DNA of 64,000 bases from Hyalella azteca (lineage: Eukaryota; Arthropoda; Malacostraca; Amphipoda; Hyalellidae), in NCBI RefSeq assembly GCF_000764305.2, contig NW_025938138.1, forward strand, positions 124,001 to 188,000, read 5' to 3'. The notes under the pieces are model-generated. The model was not told where the DNA came from, searched no databases, and saw nothing but the letters and a program-made list of their open reading frames with translations. Every line of letters starts with the position of its first letter. Position 1 is the stretch's first letter. The translations under genes and the position numbers were made by a program. Positions 10,352 to 25,149 of the stretch are shown here, in pieces.

Positions 10352-10544
10352 GGCCATATGTAATCCTTCAAAGTACCTTGCTTTATTCCTAAGTTAAGTA
10401 TTCTCACCTACATCTTTGTCCATTCGTTTATATTCCATTAAAATTACTGTGTAACCTGTCCATTATTACCCACCGATTCGATTGATGCCCTTCAGCCTCT
10501 TCGATACCCTGGCACATCATCGTTTCATTAGCCCCCAAAAATGG

Positions 10545-13500
10545 TTGGAGACTGAGACTGCCATGAGACTGTAAAAAAATTGTTTGAGACGTTGAAACTG
10601 TCATGGCTGCTCGGCGTCCAAAATTATTATCAATTGTTGCACGCTTTCTCGGTTCATATTAAAATGTTTACGCATTTTTTTGCTGGCAAAATTCCGACAA
10701 TTGTGCATGAAATGTACTTTCTGTGAAATATTTCTGTGCATGACATGTGACCACAAATAATGGTAACTGAGTATCTTGTTCATTCATTTTTTCCGTGAAG
10801 TAGATTACAATTAAACAACACTTAATGAAGAGCATGGAAATGATTCAATTATTTAGTATGTCCTTGCATATACAGCAATTTTTTCATATTATGTATTATA
10901 TTTACCGCAATTATGGTTTGACCATAATTCGTTGGAGTCGAAACTATTTTTCGATTATTACCTCCTTCATTAAAACGATCCCAGATCTGCCTACTCAGCA
11001 ATTTGGGAATGCACTGAGAAGTACGTTATTCCCTATATAATGCAGCAATTTAGTTCTTGTAAGCAAGTTAATGTACAGGACCAAACTTCCTTCCCTCAAA
11101 TATTGCCTATGAGAAGCCAGATAATTTTGACTGTCACGTTAAGAAGGCCAGTGATGCAAGTTAACTATCTCAAAAGCTGCCCAGATTTTTGTTCACAAAA
11201 TTGGGAATTTGAACACTCCAAAAATGGAAAACCTAAGACACAAATCTGCAAAACACGACGGAGCCATTGAACATTGCTTTTGATGATATCATTTGCGCTG
11301 CTGTCGTTTCCTCGACAGCGATTGAGGAAGAGAGTAAAAGCTGTAAAAATGACTTCCATTACTCTTACGCAAAAGTTGCATCATTCTCAGTATTCCTTCT
11401 CCGTCGTTTTGCGTAAAATTGGTTTAATTGCTTCCAGTCAGAAAGTTGCGAAGAAAAGTTTCCTCGCATGAAAATTTTGTCTTGAATTGATGTATTTTTT
11501 ATTGCCTCAGAAAATTCTGCACGTATAATCCAAGTAAAATACTGTTATGCAGATTTTTCTTCTATTTTAGCGATCGATTTTCCATGCTGTTTTATGTTAC
11601 GTCTATCTTCAAGTGAACTTTTTAATACATAAATGCGTGACCAAAAATCGATGTATGTGAAATGCAGTGTACAAATTCGCTAATGAAATTTATACAAGGA
11701 CAATGCGTTTAAAATTTCGATGTTGCATATGAAATAAAGTGGGTATTGCTTATTTTGGGCGTTTCAAGAAGATTGATCTTACTTAACATTCTAACTCGAG
11801 TTATAGTATTAAACGATGCGTACACTTATTCACAGCATTTCATCGATTTTCATGAAAGTCCGTATAATCATAAATTCTATGTATGAAATATTCGTATTAT
11901 ACCGTGCAATTTGATATAAATATTTAAACACAAATCTTCAGGGGAATGTTTAGAGTAGAAAATTTATTACAAAAATCAGCGCTGTCGATGGAAAGGTATT
12001 TTTTTCGCGACCTATTTGTCCATTTTCTCTCACTGCTATGAAAAAGTAGATAATCTCTAAGCTCCACAGAATCATGCCAGAGATCCATTTTCATCTTTTT
12101 CGCATCAGATCTCTTAGCAATTGTTTTCTCTTCTGTTTATCATCAACATGAGGAAAAAGTACGAAATTCTCTATTTCTGCAGAAATGAAACATCTGTGTG
12201 CCGTTGGCCAACAATGCACTAGCTCCATGACTCTGGCTCTCATGATATTCCAATGGCCAGAAGATCTCAGCGAGCTCGTAAATTGTAGATATTCTGAGCT
12301 CTGTAATCTTCTGGCTCTAAATCCGATGAGTCATGCAATACCAGCAACTGCAGGAGCAGGACGGGACAAACCGACGTAGCGGAGGCGGCAGAATATTGCG
12401 AGGTATGCGGGAATGACTCAACCGCTGAAAATTTGCAGGAAATTAAGTTTGTAGAATCGTTTCACTTGATATTCAATCTCTGCATGTAGTCATCTTCATG
12501 TGTCTTTATCGATACAACTGCCAGGAAAGTTCGATTAAATATGCATAAGTATCATGCAAGAACTCCGAACTAATCCGGGTGTGTTATTTAGATTTTAGAG
12601 GGAAGACCGTTGAAGTGTAAACTGTATGCAAACATGACCTTCTCCTGTGAGATTTGCTTTTAAAGATCTTCTTACGGTCGTCCTCCAGAAAATTGCAATC
12701 TTTCGAAACAATCATTTACCAAAATGACGTTCGTTACTACAAGCGTAGGTGCGAAAAATGGAGACCATTTATTTCTATTCGACTCTTGAATCATTTAAAG
12801 TAGACCAAGTTGTAACTCTTAGGTTGCTGTTAGCTCTGCAAGAATTTCCAAAAACGAGGATATAGTGTTTACAGAGACTTGCAAGTCATCACCTTATCTT
12901 CGTTGCTTCGTTCTCTTATCTCTATTGCCAAGGCTGCTCAGGATGCACAAGAATGGCAAGGTTTCATCCGAGGACTAAACCTTAAGACCTTTATAGTGCC
13001 TTCAATTCTTCCGATTCACGGATCTTGAAGTTCTTATTACGGGCTGAGTGCGTACGTATTCAATCTCACAGTCAATGAACGTTGAAGACTTCTTTGACTT
13101 TTTGAATTACAACAGGAGTAATACGATCTCATTTAAAGGATTGAGTTGAAATGGTTATGCTATGAGACTGTTGCCCCTCGTAACACTCGGAACCTTTTCA
13201 TTCTTGAAAATTTATTGGTGGAGAATGGCATGAAAATAATCATCTGCTGTAGTTAGTATGGGTGGAAAGAAGAATCAAAAAATAAATTTTTGCACTATTG
13301 ATTTTTTTCATTGTTGCATTTACGAGACAAGCGAAGTTGTGCACGTGAACTTAAAATACACAGGTAAGATGTCCTTCATTCAAAATTTTCGTAAACCGTT
13401 CGTCTAAAATGAGCGCGGAACACGGATTCACTATTTCTTAGCATTATTTTCAGCCAAAAAGCAAATGCATTCAAAGGATAAAATGGTTTCAAATGAGAAC

Positions 13501-14373
13501 AATTATATTTTATATTCAAATATATTATATTATATTGCAAAACTTATATTTATAAGTTTATATTTCAACTTATATTTCAAATGAAAATTATTATTTTATA
13601 TCGCAAAACTTGGCATTACATCGCTTACACAACGAATGAAATTCATAGTGATGGAATTTTTTGCAGTTTCAAAACAAAATAAAAACACGGTATAAACGGG
13701 AAATGTAGGACTCGCATTTGTTTCCCGAGGTAAAATATGCTCTATTGGAAGTAATTCCTCAATATGCTTTTCCAAAAAGTGGACCGAAAATGAAGACAGC
13801 CCCATCACGAGGAGGCAAGTGACGAAGTAACAATTTCCTGTCTTGCTCCACCGTGGGGAGAATTTCACCGCTGCGATAAGGTGGAAGCAGGTCAGATATT
13901 GTATAGTTCTTCGAGGTGGGGAAACTAGAGACTATAGGGACAGGCACATGCATTTCAGCAGGAGGCAAAGACAAGATGAGACTGATAGACGCGCCGCGAC
14001 ACAGGGATCACACCTACGCATCGAGGTCGCTTCAATGTGTATCAAAGCTTCATGCAAACTGTAATACAGCAATAAAATACTAAAGCATTAAACCCAATTG
14101 AATATTTGAGGCCAACGCAGTGCTTATTACTTCCGTCATTATGAGTCCAATTAAGCACACCGGAGGCCTGCGTCTGAACTTAACGAGCTTTGATGAACTC
14201 AATTCGTAATGCGCGAGCAAATAATTCAAAACCTGCCTTGTAAACGGTAACGATCACGATTTTTTTGTCATTTTTGTTTCGAGGGATGCAGTCCCTTGAC
14301 AGCTAAACAGAAAAGTTATTTAAATTTTTGTAGTGTTTCCCGTAGACTTAAATAGAGCCTCATTTTTCATTGT
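10545..14373. other. AT-rich intergenic DNA, no gene identified
   Basis: Short frames such as 10825-11040, 11040-11270 and 13596-13868 have no recognisable domains or splice context. A low-complexity ATATTTTATATT block lies at 13500-13600. Confidence 0.4.
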
Positions 14374-14434
14374 CATAATAATAATAATAGCGGTTTCAGC
14401 GTTATTAGGCCGTAGGCCTGTCGCCGATTCTTAG
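14374..14434 (-). repeat. SINE-like repeat 3' core with (ATT)n tail
   Basis: The complement reads AAGAATCGGCGACAGGCCTA, CGGCCTAATAACGCTGAA and ACCGC, followed by (TATTAT)n. This is the same core as at 48518 and 63304. The body upstream on the minus strand (14435-14640) does not match the other copies clearly. Confidence 0.75.
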
Positions 14435-14639
14435 CTGTAGAGGTCACCTGGTGGATCAGGTCAAGGGACGAGCTTCAGTTGGTCGGAGACCCTGACTGTG
14501 AATGGTTGTGTCTCGGCCTGTCTCTGTACCGAGAAGTGATGACCAGAAAGCCAGCAAAGTGAAAGCAATGTAAGCCTTGCGAACCACACTGGCGCAGAAA
14601 CTTTACCCTTGGGCTTCATTACTAATAATTAGGGTCATG

Positions 14640-17600
14640 CTGCCAGACCGTAAATAACATCAAGCCAATGTGTCCCGAGTGATGCATTCAGAGCTCCATC
14701 GTATAGGAAAATAAAATATGTATGTATTACCTCAGTCATGAACTGTAAACTGACCTTAAGACGAGATTATTTCTCATGCCAGGTTATATAATTCAGTTCG
14801 CGTAATATTCTTGTTTCGGATTTGGATTTTTTTCTAAAAAATTTGATTTCTTATTTCAATGTCACTCCTCATTCAATTTCTAAGGAATGAATTCTTGAAC
14901 TTTAAAAATTGTTTATGCCACACAGTGATTTAGAAATAATTTATTTAATCATGCACTTGAATACTCATTATTAGATCGAATTTTAGCAAACACAAATCAG
15001 ATGTCGAAATAATATCTTTGGAAATTGTACAGTATTTGGTCTTCTAATCCAAAAGTGTTCTGATCATTTTACAATAGTGTTCATGTACAAAAGTGCTCTG
15101 TTAAAGTGCTCTGATAGCGATCCTAAAGCACTCTGATAATGATTCTTCTGACAACAAAACGCTCTGTTCCTGGAGGTTACGATCTTTATATGGCAATGTT
15201 CGATGCAAAAAAAAAAATCCCTTTAGTGTATAGTTATACGTTCGTTAAACTCCAGCTTCTAACTTTCCCCGGTATTTCATTATAAAGTTACGTTAAGGCA
15301 ATTTGTTATAATATTTTTTTTTTGTAATAGTAAGTTACAATATCTATACTGAAGTTTGTAAATCAGCAATTTAAACGGTTAAGAAACTGTATTTATATCA
15401 TTTTATTAATTTTTATCATTTATTCATTTTTATATCATTATATTCATTTTTATATCAATTTATCATTCATTTTCACCCCAAATCAACCCAGGTACAAGTG
15501 AATGGAATTTCGGGTTCATAACCGAACAATGAAGTTTTATGTTATGCTTGAATGTTTGAATTATTATTGACAACTTATTCCCAATAATCCAAAAATATTA
15601 GTTCCGTCAAGCTACATTGTAAAAAATAATTTATGTACTATTTGTGTCTTTAAAGTATGTTTATGTCTTAAACAACAGATATGCGGCGATAGACTCTAAT
15701 ATAGAATTCCCATGTAGCTTCATTCACGCAAGATTTCATATGAATCCGGAACATTTCATGTCCTTCGAGTAGCGTTTCCCGGCTTTTAATTTCATGCATT
15801 GTTAGCGGGAATGGGAAGTTATACTTCGGTAAAATAATAACATTAGCGCCAGGAAATCTCACCTGGGCTGGAACTTAAGCTTGGTAGCACGTGGAGCTGA
15901 AGTGGCTGAAGCAGAATTTGTTGCATGGAACCGAGGTCATAGAAGCGGCGGCTCGCAATCGATGATTGCTAGTAGTGCTTGTGAGTGGGGCGCTGACCTT
16001 TAATAATTTAAAGATATTTCAAGCGCAATTTCATGGCTCCTGATGACATGATGAATATCAGGAACAGACTTAGCTCGTTTGAATGTCAACATAATATACA
16101 ATTTTTTTATAAAATGTAGTTTTTTAGTGCCAATAGATACATACCGTTTATACAGTTGTAATGCATCAAAGAATGACAGATCGGTTTTCTCGCGAACAAT
16201 GTGTATTGAACAGCGTGTATGTCAAATGCATTGAATAAAGACCGAACAAATTTAGTTCATTGGTGTTGGTCAATATAATCTTCATTTTTTTCTATAGAAG
16301 ATAAAGGAACCGTGTGAGCATCCGGTGATTTTGTGTCCCATGAAATCTATGTTTGTGCTCACCTCCGTATTTATTGGTGTTTTACTCTGTGAATTTGTAT
16401 ATGTGTCTTATTCCGTCATTTTCAAAGTGTAATCCACTTTATAAGATATTTTAAGCTTGGAAATGTAATTGTGCTAAATTGCAATTTGAATCAGCGCAAT
16501 AAATAATCATCTTCAATCATAATAATCTTTGATTGCACTTCAAATCGTAGGGTAATGTGATTATTTGCTGATAATCTTAGTTTCTGCTGAGCAATAGCAG
16601 TTAAATTCTGTGACAGGTATTGACCTTGACTTGTAGATGAATAGTAAACCCCCTGGCCTCTCTAAGGGGAGGGGGCTTGTAATCAACATGTAATTAACAT
16701 TGATCGTGAATATAAGAATAATTCGCTGTCCTTTAACTTAATCCACAACGCTAGGCTTATGAAAGAAGGAAAGGAGATATTGGTGGATTTGAGGCAATAA
16801 TTAAATTTAAAATTCGTATTTTTCAAACGCAAGGATGCAAACCTTTCAAAATTTATGAATGTGTTTCAATTACATTATTTTGTAAAGATCTTCAAAGAGC
16901 CATGACCAAAGGATCTCATGTTCCAGCAGCTCCTGGGCCAGTAATCCTTCCTTCACAATAGGACCACGAGGTCTTAGATATTTTTCCCGATACACTGCAA
17001 TTAGTTTTACCTCGTTTAATAGACAAGTTTGCAAGCCAATACCGCGGCTTCGTACGGCGACCTTCTATCAAGTTCACGGACGCGTAAAATGAGAGCATAT
17101 AAATGCGTGATAAGAAAGAGAGCATAAAAAGAGAGGGCATGTAAAGAGAGGTCTGTGAAAACTAATATTAACAAGACATCACAGCCAAAGACATGAGTTT
17201 TATTGATTAATCCAAGTGGGTAGTTATTTCGCTTGCTCCTGAGAATAGAGGTCCCGTATTGTAGCTGCATTGACATTATCATTAACATGCGCACTCAAAT
17301 ATCGTTTTTAACGAGTATCATGTAGCATAGACTAATGAGGTAGCCCTTTTCAACATCGTACAACTAGGGCAGTTGAGGACCTTCTAGTATGTAACTAAAA
17401 GAACTGCCCAATGGTTGTATCATCCTTTGATGAGTGTCCAAGTTCCCAATGTTCGTAATCAAATTGAATTTAATTTATTAAATTAAAAATTATTTATTAT
17501 AAATAACCTCCAGTTATTCTGAGATCAAAATAGGATTGTAACAGAAAGAGGTGAAGAAGGTAACTAAATTTTTTTAAAGGCAAGTCAGCCATCACCTTTA

Positions 17601-20600
17601 AAAAGTGTTTGGAATTTGCAGGTTTGAAATGGTCCTAGTATTATGGATACTCGTCTCGATAAAGGAGCGAGAAATTATTCAGATTAGTGTAATGTTCATT
17701 GCAGTAATAAGACGGAACTTCAATTGATTATAACTGGAATTTAAGACAATGTGGTGAGGGCGAGTGGAGCGACAACTGTTAGTGAGAGCTCAGAACCTTG
17801 TTAAAAGTTTCAAGTTGTGTTCGATAATACAATATGTGGTTGTCACTAGTGTATTTTCATAAAGCTATACCTATGATTTTCTTTTAAGAATTTCTCCAAT
17901 AAATATATTTTAAAAATTATTATTAAGCTGAAGTAAATTTTTTATTTTCGTCTTACGTCTTTTCTAACAATGAAAATGTTTTTCTTTTTTCCAATGCAAA
18001 AACAAATGTTATTGTCAAAAAAACCCATTCGCAGCGTGTAATAATTTTTATTTTCAGAGATTCAAATGATGTTTTGCCTCATTTTTGACCGGATAAACTA
18101 AATCTGGAATTTTTTAAAAGTTGAGCATGATTATATATATATATAAGAAGCGCGCTTGTGAGAAAAATTTTTCAAATGAAATAAAAGTCAATAATTCATA
18201 CACAGTAACCTGTCTCTAAGCTGATGTTTTTATCTATAAAATGTGATGCCTTCCACGCCAGCAAATGTGCTATGTCTCATGATTGGAATGATGGCTTCGA
18301 TCGGTGAGTACTACAGTTGTAATGTTAACCAATAGTTTTAATTTTTATAGTATTTGAAAAAACGCTCGACAAGAGTCTTAGCAGAAAAACTTTATATGCA
18401 ATAAAAGTTCACCCATGAATAAAAACTGAAAGGTTCATCAACTGATTAATAATCTGAACTACGAATTTTATGCTTCGCCATTACGTAGGTGGATTTTTTA
18501 GGCAGCGTTTGAGTAAGGAATATGACGGCATGATAGTTATAGGAATCAAAATTTTCCGCCAGCATGAATATATTGATGAACACGCGACGCTGCAGTTTTC
18601 GATAAATCACAAATCTATTCGATTTATCGCTGGGATTTTTTAATCGTAAACGAGTTTTCCAACAGAAAAATTTGAATGCTGCTTGAAATTATGTAAACGG
18701 GCATGGCTTCAATAAATGACCAAGATTGAGGTTCGTCGTAGTTTTAACTTTTTCAGTTGCGAAAAACTAGCGTAGAAAAAAGTCTTGCCACTCAAGTTTT
18801 CCATAATTGTTTTTATACTTATCTCTTTCATTTGCTTTATTAAGTAATTAACAACCAAAGAACTCCTGTATCCAGGGTGCAGCGATGAATTTTATCCCGT
18901 CACTCATCGTTTGAATTTTCCTGTCCGCTCAATTTTTGTATTTTCCAGCAAAAGCGACAAGCACGAAAGAATACGCTCCTGCTAAAAAAAGTTATGCACC
19001 TGTACCGTCGAATTTTTTGAGAGGACGAGCAACGAGCATTTCTGCTAGCATATTTCTCGACATTTCAGCTAGCACAGGCAAAGGCAGTGTCAGTGACAGA
19101 GCGCTTCGTTCAATGCGCGATATCGATAGGAAGAATTTACTTGAAGAAAAGCTAGCCCTCCATAGATTGCCTACGGTCATGTAATCAAAACTAAGGAAAT
19201 TCAATTTTCTCGTGGAATATACATGCTCAGGCATTTAAATATAACACGACGCCAGTTTCCGAGCTAACGTGGTTTGATCAAGCTTGTAGAAGATAAATGC
19301 GAAATTGCTCTGCTGAATTTAAACCTTCTACCACATAAAAGCGATTTTCTACGTTTTACCATATTCAAATAGCTCAAATTGTTTCACAAAAAGAATGAGA
19401 TTGAAAAATAACGAAATAATCTCAGCTTCCTGAATCAGATAACCCAGTATTTTTCTGGCGGATAAGCGATAAGCCAGAGAAATTCGGTCTCCATGCAGGA
19501 AATTATTCTCTTGACTTTACGACGTTTTCGAGATTCAAGTCAGATTCTTCGCTCAACCGGCCTAAACAAGTTGTTTCAAGGGGCAGCAAATATGTAAAAT
19601 TCGCAAAAACTTTAAGTTTCATTTTCGCATTTTTAAAATTTTCCGATGATCACTTTTGAATAAGGAAAATTTTACGTTTAATTCAACTGGAATTTTTTAG
19701 CATGGTTTTTAAGAGCTTTAGGAATGACGAACAACAGGAAATTATGTCCCAGAATTTCATACCTGTTTTGCTAGATCCAACTCGATAAATGAATAAAGAG
19801 GATTTAAGTACCATTATTTTAAGTTATAATTGGATTTGCCTATATAATTTATCATCGTGTAAATTGCCTATATAATTTAACAAGTGCAAATTAAGCGTGT
19901 GGCAATAAATATAAATAATCGAAATCTTCGAGAAGTGAATTTTTCCATCGTGAACAGCTATAAGGGCAAGAGACTCAAGAGACACACGATCAAACTTTAG
20001 CCGTCAACTGGCAACAAACTGCCAACTCGTGAGCCGCTCAAGACTTCATCTCAGAGTCAGAGGATTTTTTCTGCTTTTCATTTCCCGAAAGTCTAGGAGA
20101 AATTGGAGAAATTTTGCAATCACTTCGATCCTGTTCAATCTGATCAAACTTGCACGCGTGTCAAAGTCATTGGCGCTTTAAATAATCCGCATATCAACAC
20201 CTGGAAATTGAGCTTACAAATTATCCCAATGATTCAGGTTTATAAGACCAGTAATTGTTTATGGAATTTTGAGCAAGCCGCAAATAGAAGTAACTTGGAC
20301 GGACTGCTGGAGCGTCACCAAGTTACTTGCTTATTGCGCGTCCTGTCCGGACGCTGCGAAATGAGAACTCCACAAAAGAAACGACTTAAAACGCAGGAAG
20401 GGACCGGTTAAACCGTACAAATTTGGTGCCTGAAAGCCTGTTAAAATTAATTGCAACAAAGACAAAAGTGTAATGCATTAAATGACGACAATAAAAGAAA
20501 GTGCGTCATTAGACGTTACGAGAACAAAATACACATTACAAAGAACGAATCCACTTGTTAAATATTGTTAAGAATCAATATACGCTGGGAAGCGTTGTAA

Positions 20601-20759
20601 AAATGTAAAACTATACCCTCTTTGTTTGTGCTGTTTCAGGTGTGTAAAAGAACTTTGTTAACGAATTGAATTTCATTTGACAGATACAGTAATTTAGTGG
20701 AATGAGCTCTGAATTCAAGCTACTATACAAATATCTCACGTTTAGCTTCCAATAAAAGA
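14640..20759. other. AT-rich intergenic DNA, no gene identified
   Basis: Low-complexity ATTTTTATATCATTTATTC repeats at 15400-15475, AT stretches at 17460-17510 and (TA)n at 18133-18146. AAAGTGCTCTG is repeated loosely at 15060-15170. No convincing exon was found. Confidence 0.4.
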
Positions 20760-23700
20760 AGGTATGAGCGTATGTCGCTGCAGAGAAGACAGCGTCGAGC
20801 AGGCCCGACATAGATGCCGGCTGAGGGCCGCATTACAGACTGCCACCGCAACACTTCATTTGCTGGGCTTCCGGTGTCAGTTGCTTGAAACGTGCTGCCT
20901 TGTTATGATGCTATTTGCGACCGACTTGGTGTACTCGTATGTTGTTCTCAGCAGGTCCCTTCGATCGCCTGTTGCTTTTGGGAGTACACTTTATTGGTCT
21001 GTTGTTTACACCAGTGCCCTCGTTTCATGCTCTCGTCGCATGGTCTACTGTTTGTTACTCTTCCCAGCGTCGTTTGCTCGCATCAGTTTCCCTGGAGTGT
21101 AGCTAGCACGTGTCAGCGTGTCGCTTATTGTCCTTTGTTGTTATAAGTAATTCTGTAGTTTTTTGGGGGTCTCTTTGTTATCGGCTCTGTGTCACGTCTG
21201 TGATGTGGCCGTTAATATTAGATAAAGATTTCAAACATAGCGAATTGTTTGGGTTTGCTTGTTAACCTCTTCCCGGATGGTCGAACTCTTATATTTTGCT
21301 TTTTCCTCTTATGTTTATGTCCGCCATCGTGCTGCTCCATGTAGTTCTATTTCATGTACTTTATTCTACAGTCTGTTCGTTGTTCAAATCTCTGTGCGGA
21401 ACTGTATAGATGGGTATCCACATCAGATTGCTGAAGTTTCCATTCCTCTAGCTCTATATCCATATTTTAAACAAGCAAAGTACATTTTTAAAAAATCTTT
21501 GATGGCACTATTACAGAAAACATTTTGATATTGTTCGTGGAAACGATTGTGATTCTTTTTGTCTTGTGGAGAAGGTTAAATTCCCCGCCGAATTATGGAT
21601 AACGAGTAACACATGTCATATTGAGTGTATTGTATTATATCGGGACTGGTGCAATTATTGCAGCTTAATTCGAGACACCAGGCAAAGGAGCCAGCAGCAG
21701 GAGTCACTTCTGCAATAAGGATGCACACAGACTGGCAATCTGTAAGCTACACAAAGCCCATCTCTATCACCGGATAATCAAGCACTGCATACGGCATTGT
21801 TAGACATCGCTCGAGATATCCAGGCAGAGCCTAAAGTCCCCGATCTATAGTGCGGAGAAGTCTGAAGGCGGTGTATTCAGGACCACGGTGTGATGTCAGT
21901 GCTCAGTCCTCGCATCAGGAAGTTGCTACTCTCGAGCCTGTTGTCTCTGTAAGGTATTTTATATGCCAGCAAGGACTTTTAAGCCATGGGCGATTTTCAA
22001 ATGGCCGTACCTATTTCTTCGTTTCTTGATGAGATACTACTGTCCACAAATAGGTATCCTCGTGCGGTTACAGCTGTGAAGTAGTTTCCGACACTCGTGC
22101 CCCCTTAGTCCCACCGTCATCGGAACTGTTCTATTCGGGATCTTGACTCCAAATATGATCATTCATTCGTTATCATATAGTTTTTGTTGATTAATCTTTA
22201 CAGGAAGGATGCTGATTAAGAAATGAGGGGTGTAGCGATTGGTTTAAAATAAAATGTAAAACCCCAGTGACAAATAAGGAAGGTATAAATGGCACAATTT
22301 ATGAATATTAATATGAAAAGTTTATCGAAGTTTTCCTATATAACTATTAATGAAGTTATATATTTTTTGTTACTGTCAGAGAAAAATTTGTGGTGTTATC
22401 ACATTTAGGAGTAGAGTTAAGTTGAACCTAATTAGTGCAGGAATCCCAAAGGAACCAGCCAAGCTATCTCGAGGTCGTACGGCTCTCTATACGCCCCTAA
22501 CTAATTGTAAAAACGTTAAATTGTGATAGGAGACGGGCGTTGCAGCTTTGAATAGCATACAAGACGTGCTTCTTTGAGTTGCATTTGAAAAACTCAGAGT
22601 TCTATAAATATTATGTCGTGTGAAAAGGTACGAAAAACACAAGTTTAATCAAATGGCAATAAAATTGTTTTGGCATTGCTCATAAATGTTAGGGTACAGA
22701 GACTGGGACTGGTTCACAGTATAGCTAGTATATTGATGAAGAATTAAACAGCGGAACTCGTCAGAACAAATTTACTGGTTTATTTTATTATGGTAAAAAT
22801 ACGAAATAAACTGTCCAATAATTGTGATTTTAACAAGTAAAATTTACTTTTTGGAAATTCAAATAAGTTTTGGGATGAATGTAATTCGTTAATATAGACC
22901 CACCGTTCCTGAAATTAGCAGTTTAATTTTGCTTTGATTGTTTAGTTTACCACGTTTAGTTTTACCACGTTTTAGTTTAGATAATTTTTTATAAACGTTT
23001 ATGCACAGAAAAGCCTAATAATTCAAACAACTAGCCACATTTTTATAGCACCTCAGGAATAACCCGAAGAAATAATAAAATTTTGTTTCTGTCAATCTTT
23101 TGAGCGGGGCCATAAATGCTTCTCTCCAAATAATTCAATCTCCTGCGTGCAATTAACGTTAAGTGAGAAGACCTGAAATTAAATAATAGCCTCTGAAGTA
23201 CTGGGATTGTGGAGCACGAGGTGATAGCCATAATTTGTGTACCTCTTATCTTCATGAAGAAGCTCCTGAAATTGGTGCCGATCATGAGTGGATCGATGAC
23301 CTCGAGGCTTTGAAGCGTTTCATTGAATTCACAGCCGCTGCTCCTAATAAATATACCTGCGTATCATCTTCACGTCATCGTCATTGAGAATAGAATGCTT
23401 TCTACATTTTCAAATAGCGTAACACACCATACATCGATTTTCGTCATCATTTGGACTGGTACTCTTTGCAAAAATTTATCACTTGAGTCATTGTGTCATT
23501 AAAGTAATAGATTGTTGTGAACGTAACATTTGCGCTGGAATAAGTGCTCATTTTCGCGAGTCTTGTCAAATCTCTGTTTAATTTTTCGTCTGTCAGCCGT
23601 AGAGTTAACCACTGGGTCCGGAGCAGGAACAAATTGTGATGAGCTTCTTAGCAATCATGCTAGAAGATTTGATTATCTGTAAATGTTCTTCGTACATTTT

Positions 23701-24297
23701 TGAAATGCACAATTTGGCACATGTTTATGAATATTAATTGCTGTGAAAGTAAACCTGTGTTGTGAAAATACGTAATGTTTGTTTACGGGTTTCCTTAGAG
23801 AAACCGTGTTCATCTGGGAATAAAAGAGAAGAAAGTACTTCTGGATGCCTGCGCGTATTCAAATATTTCTCAATAAATAAATAAATTAAAGTTGCACTTA
23901 AAGCTTCAAATAGTCCGCAACATAAATTATAGGCAAAAATGAAGAAAAGCTTAATAAAGCTTGGACTGATGGCTTAGATCGACATGTTCAGAAGCGATTC
24001 TGACAGGAGCAACTTGAAATAATTGAGAATAATGGCAATATCAAAGGTATATTGCATCTTTCTTAAATTTCACTGCATGCTGTTATTGTTCCAAGTACGT
24101 TTGCGTATTAAATTTCTGACTCGATTCGCCAGCACGTTTCAGAAAATAAATTCATGAAATATATTTTGAAGTAATTTCATCACAAAGTAAAATCCGAGTT
24201 TTTTTAGTACCACAAAGTACTGAAAATATGATAAATTTTGCTCCGTACAGTCGCATGGGCAAATGCTTACATGGGATTCGTTGCCCTCGGTTAACAT
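20760..24297. other. No gene identified; 20760-21130 less AT-rich
   Basis: Three overlapping plus-strand frames (20764-21146) lie in a stretch with higher GC than its surroundings, but none resembles a known protein. It may be transposon-derived. The rest is AT-rich. Confidence 0.35.
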
Positions 24298-24348
24298 CCA
24301 TAGCCGGAGCTCGGCTCCGGCTATGGCGGAGCTAGGCTCCGGCTATGG
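24298..24348. repeat. GC-rich hairpin with duplicated 3' arm
   Basis: CCATAGCCGGAGC (24298-24310) pairs perfectly with GCTCCGGCTATGG (24314-24326) around a 3-nt loop. The 3' arm recurs at 24336-24348, preceded by CGGAGC, so two alternative stems are possible. It stands out sharply from its AT-rich surroundings. Confidence 0.85.
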
Positions 24349-25032
24349 AGCCAAGCAACGGAATTTCCAAGCAAATCGAAGGAAAGGACTACGGTACCGA
24401 ATGCGGAATGCGCTTTGACGGAGAGGCTATTCTAGATATTCCATGATATCTGGCAGAAACTTTCATACACAATCCCTATTACCATATTTCTCTCTGATGG
24501 ATTCTAATGGAGTAAATCAAGTTCTCGCGATAAACTCGTAGCAGAATATAGAATTTTTCCCGAGGCTGCCATCATATCCCTTAACCAGTTCAAATTCACT
24601 CTCGATTGAGCTTCAAGGGTCTCCCCACAATCCGGCAGACAAAAGGGGCATAGGAAGATACAAATCATCAGAATGGCCAGAGTTATAGAAGAGCAAGCCA
24701 CAAAATACCGGCCCATCGTAGGGTCCTTTTGTTCCTTAAGATTCGGTCAGGTTTTTGTGAAAGGCAGCTCTTCATTTTGCGTTGCCGCTGCCCGACTGGA
24801 AGTGACGCTGTTTTTTTTTTCGCCTTTAGACTTTCTATTGTTAGCAGCCCCAGTTCCATGGAACAAATTAAAAAAAAATAACGATAAAACCCCAAGTAAC
24901 AAATTTAGTTTAAGCTTCACAGAAAAATCTCAAGTGAATTCATTCCAACTTCGTTGGCCGTGATAGATGTAAATTGTTGTATGCAGCAAGCGGTTGCAGA
25001 ATTATTTTGAGCACTCATTTTTCTAACAAATC

Positions 25033-25100
25033 AACTATGTTTGCAACTGCATTAGCCTGACCCAAAAAACTATGTTTGCAACTGCATTCGCCTGACCCAA
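25033..25100 (+). repeat. 35-bp tandem duplication
   Basis: AACTATGTTTGCAACTGCAT plus TAGCCTGACCCAA at 25033 is repeated at 25068 with one mismatch. A weaker relative (AGCCGGACGCAACTGC) follows at about 25110. Confidence 0.85.
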
Positions 25101-25149
25101 CTAGCCATTAGCCGGACGCAACTGCAATAACTTGACCAGTAATAATATA

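Noticed and set aside
20764..21146. Three overlapping 60-110 codon frames as a membrane protein gene
   Set aside because: Hydrophobic in part, but no start context, splice sites or family motif; frames overlap with no clear favourite.
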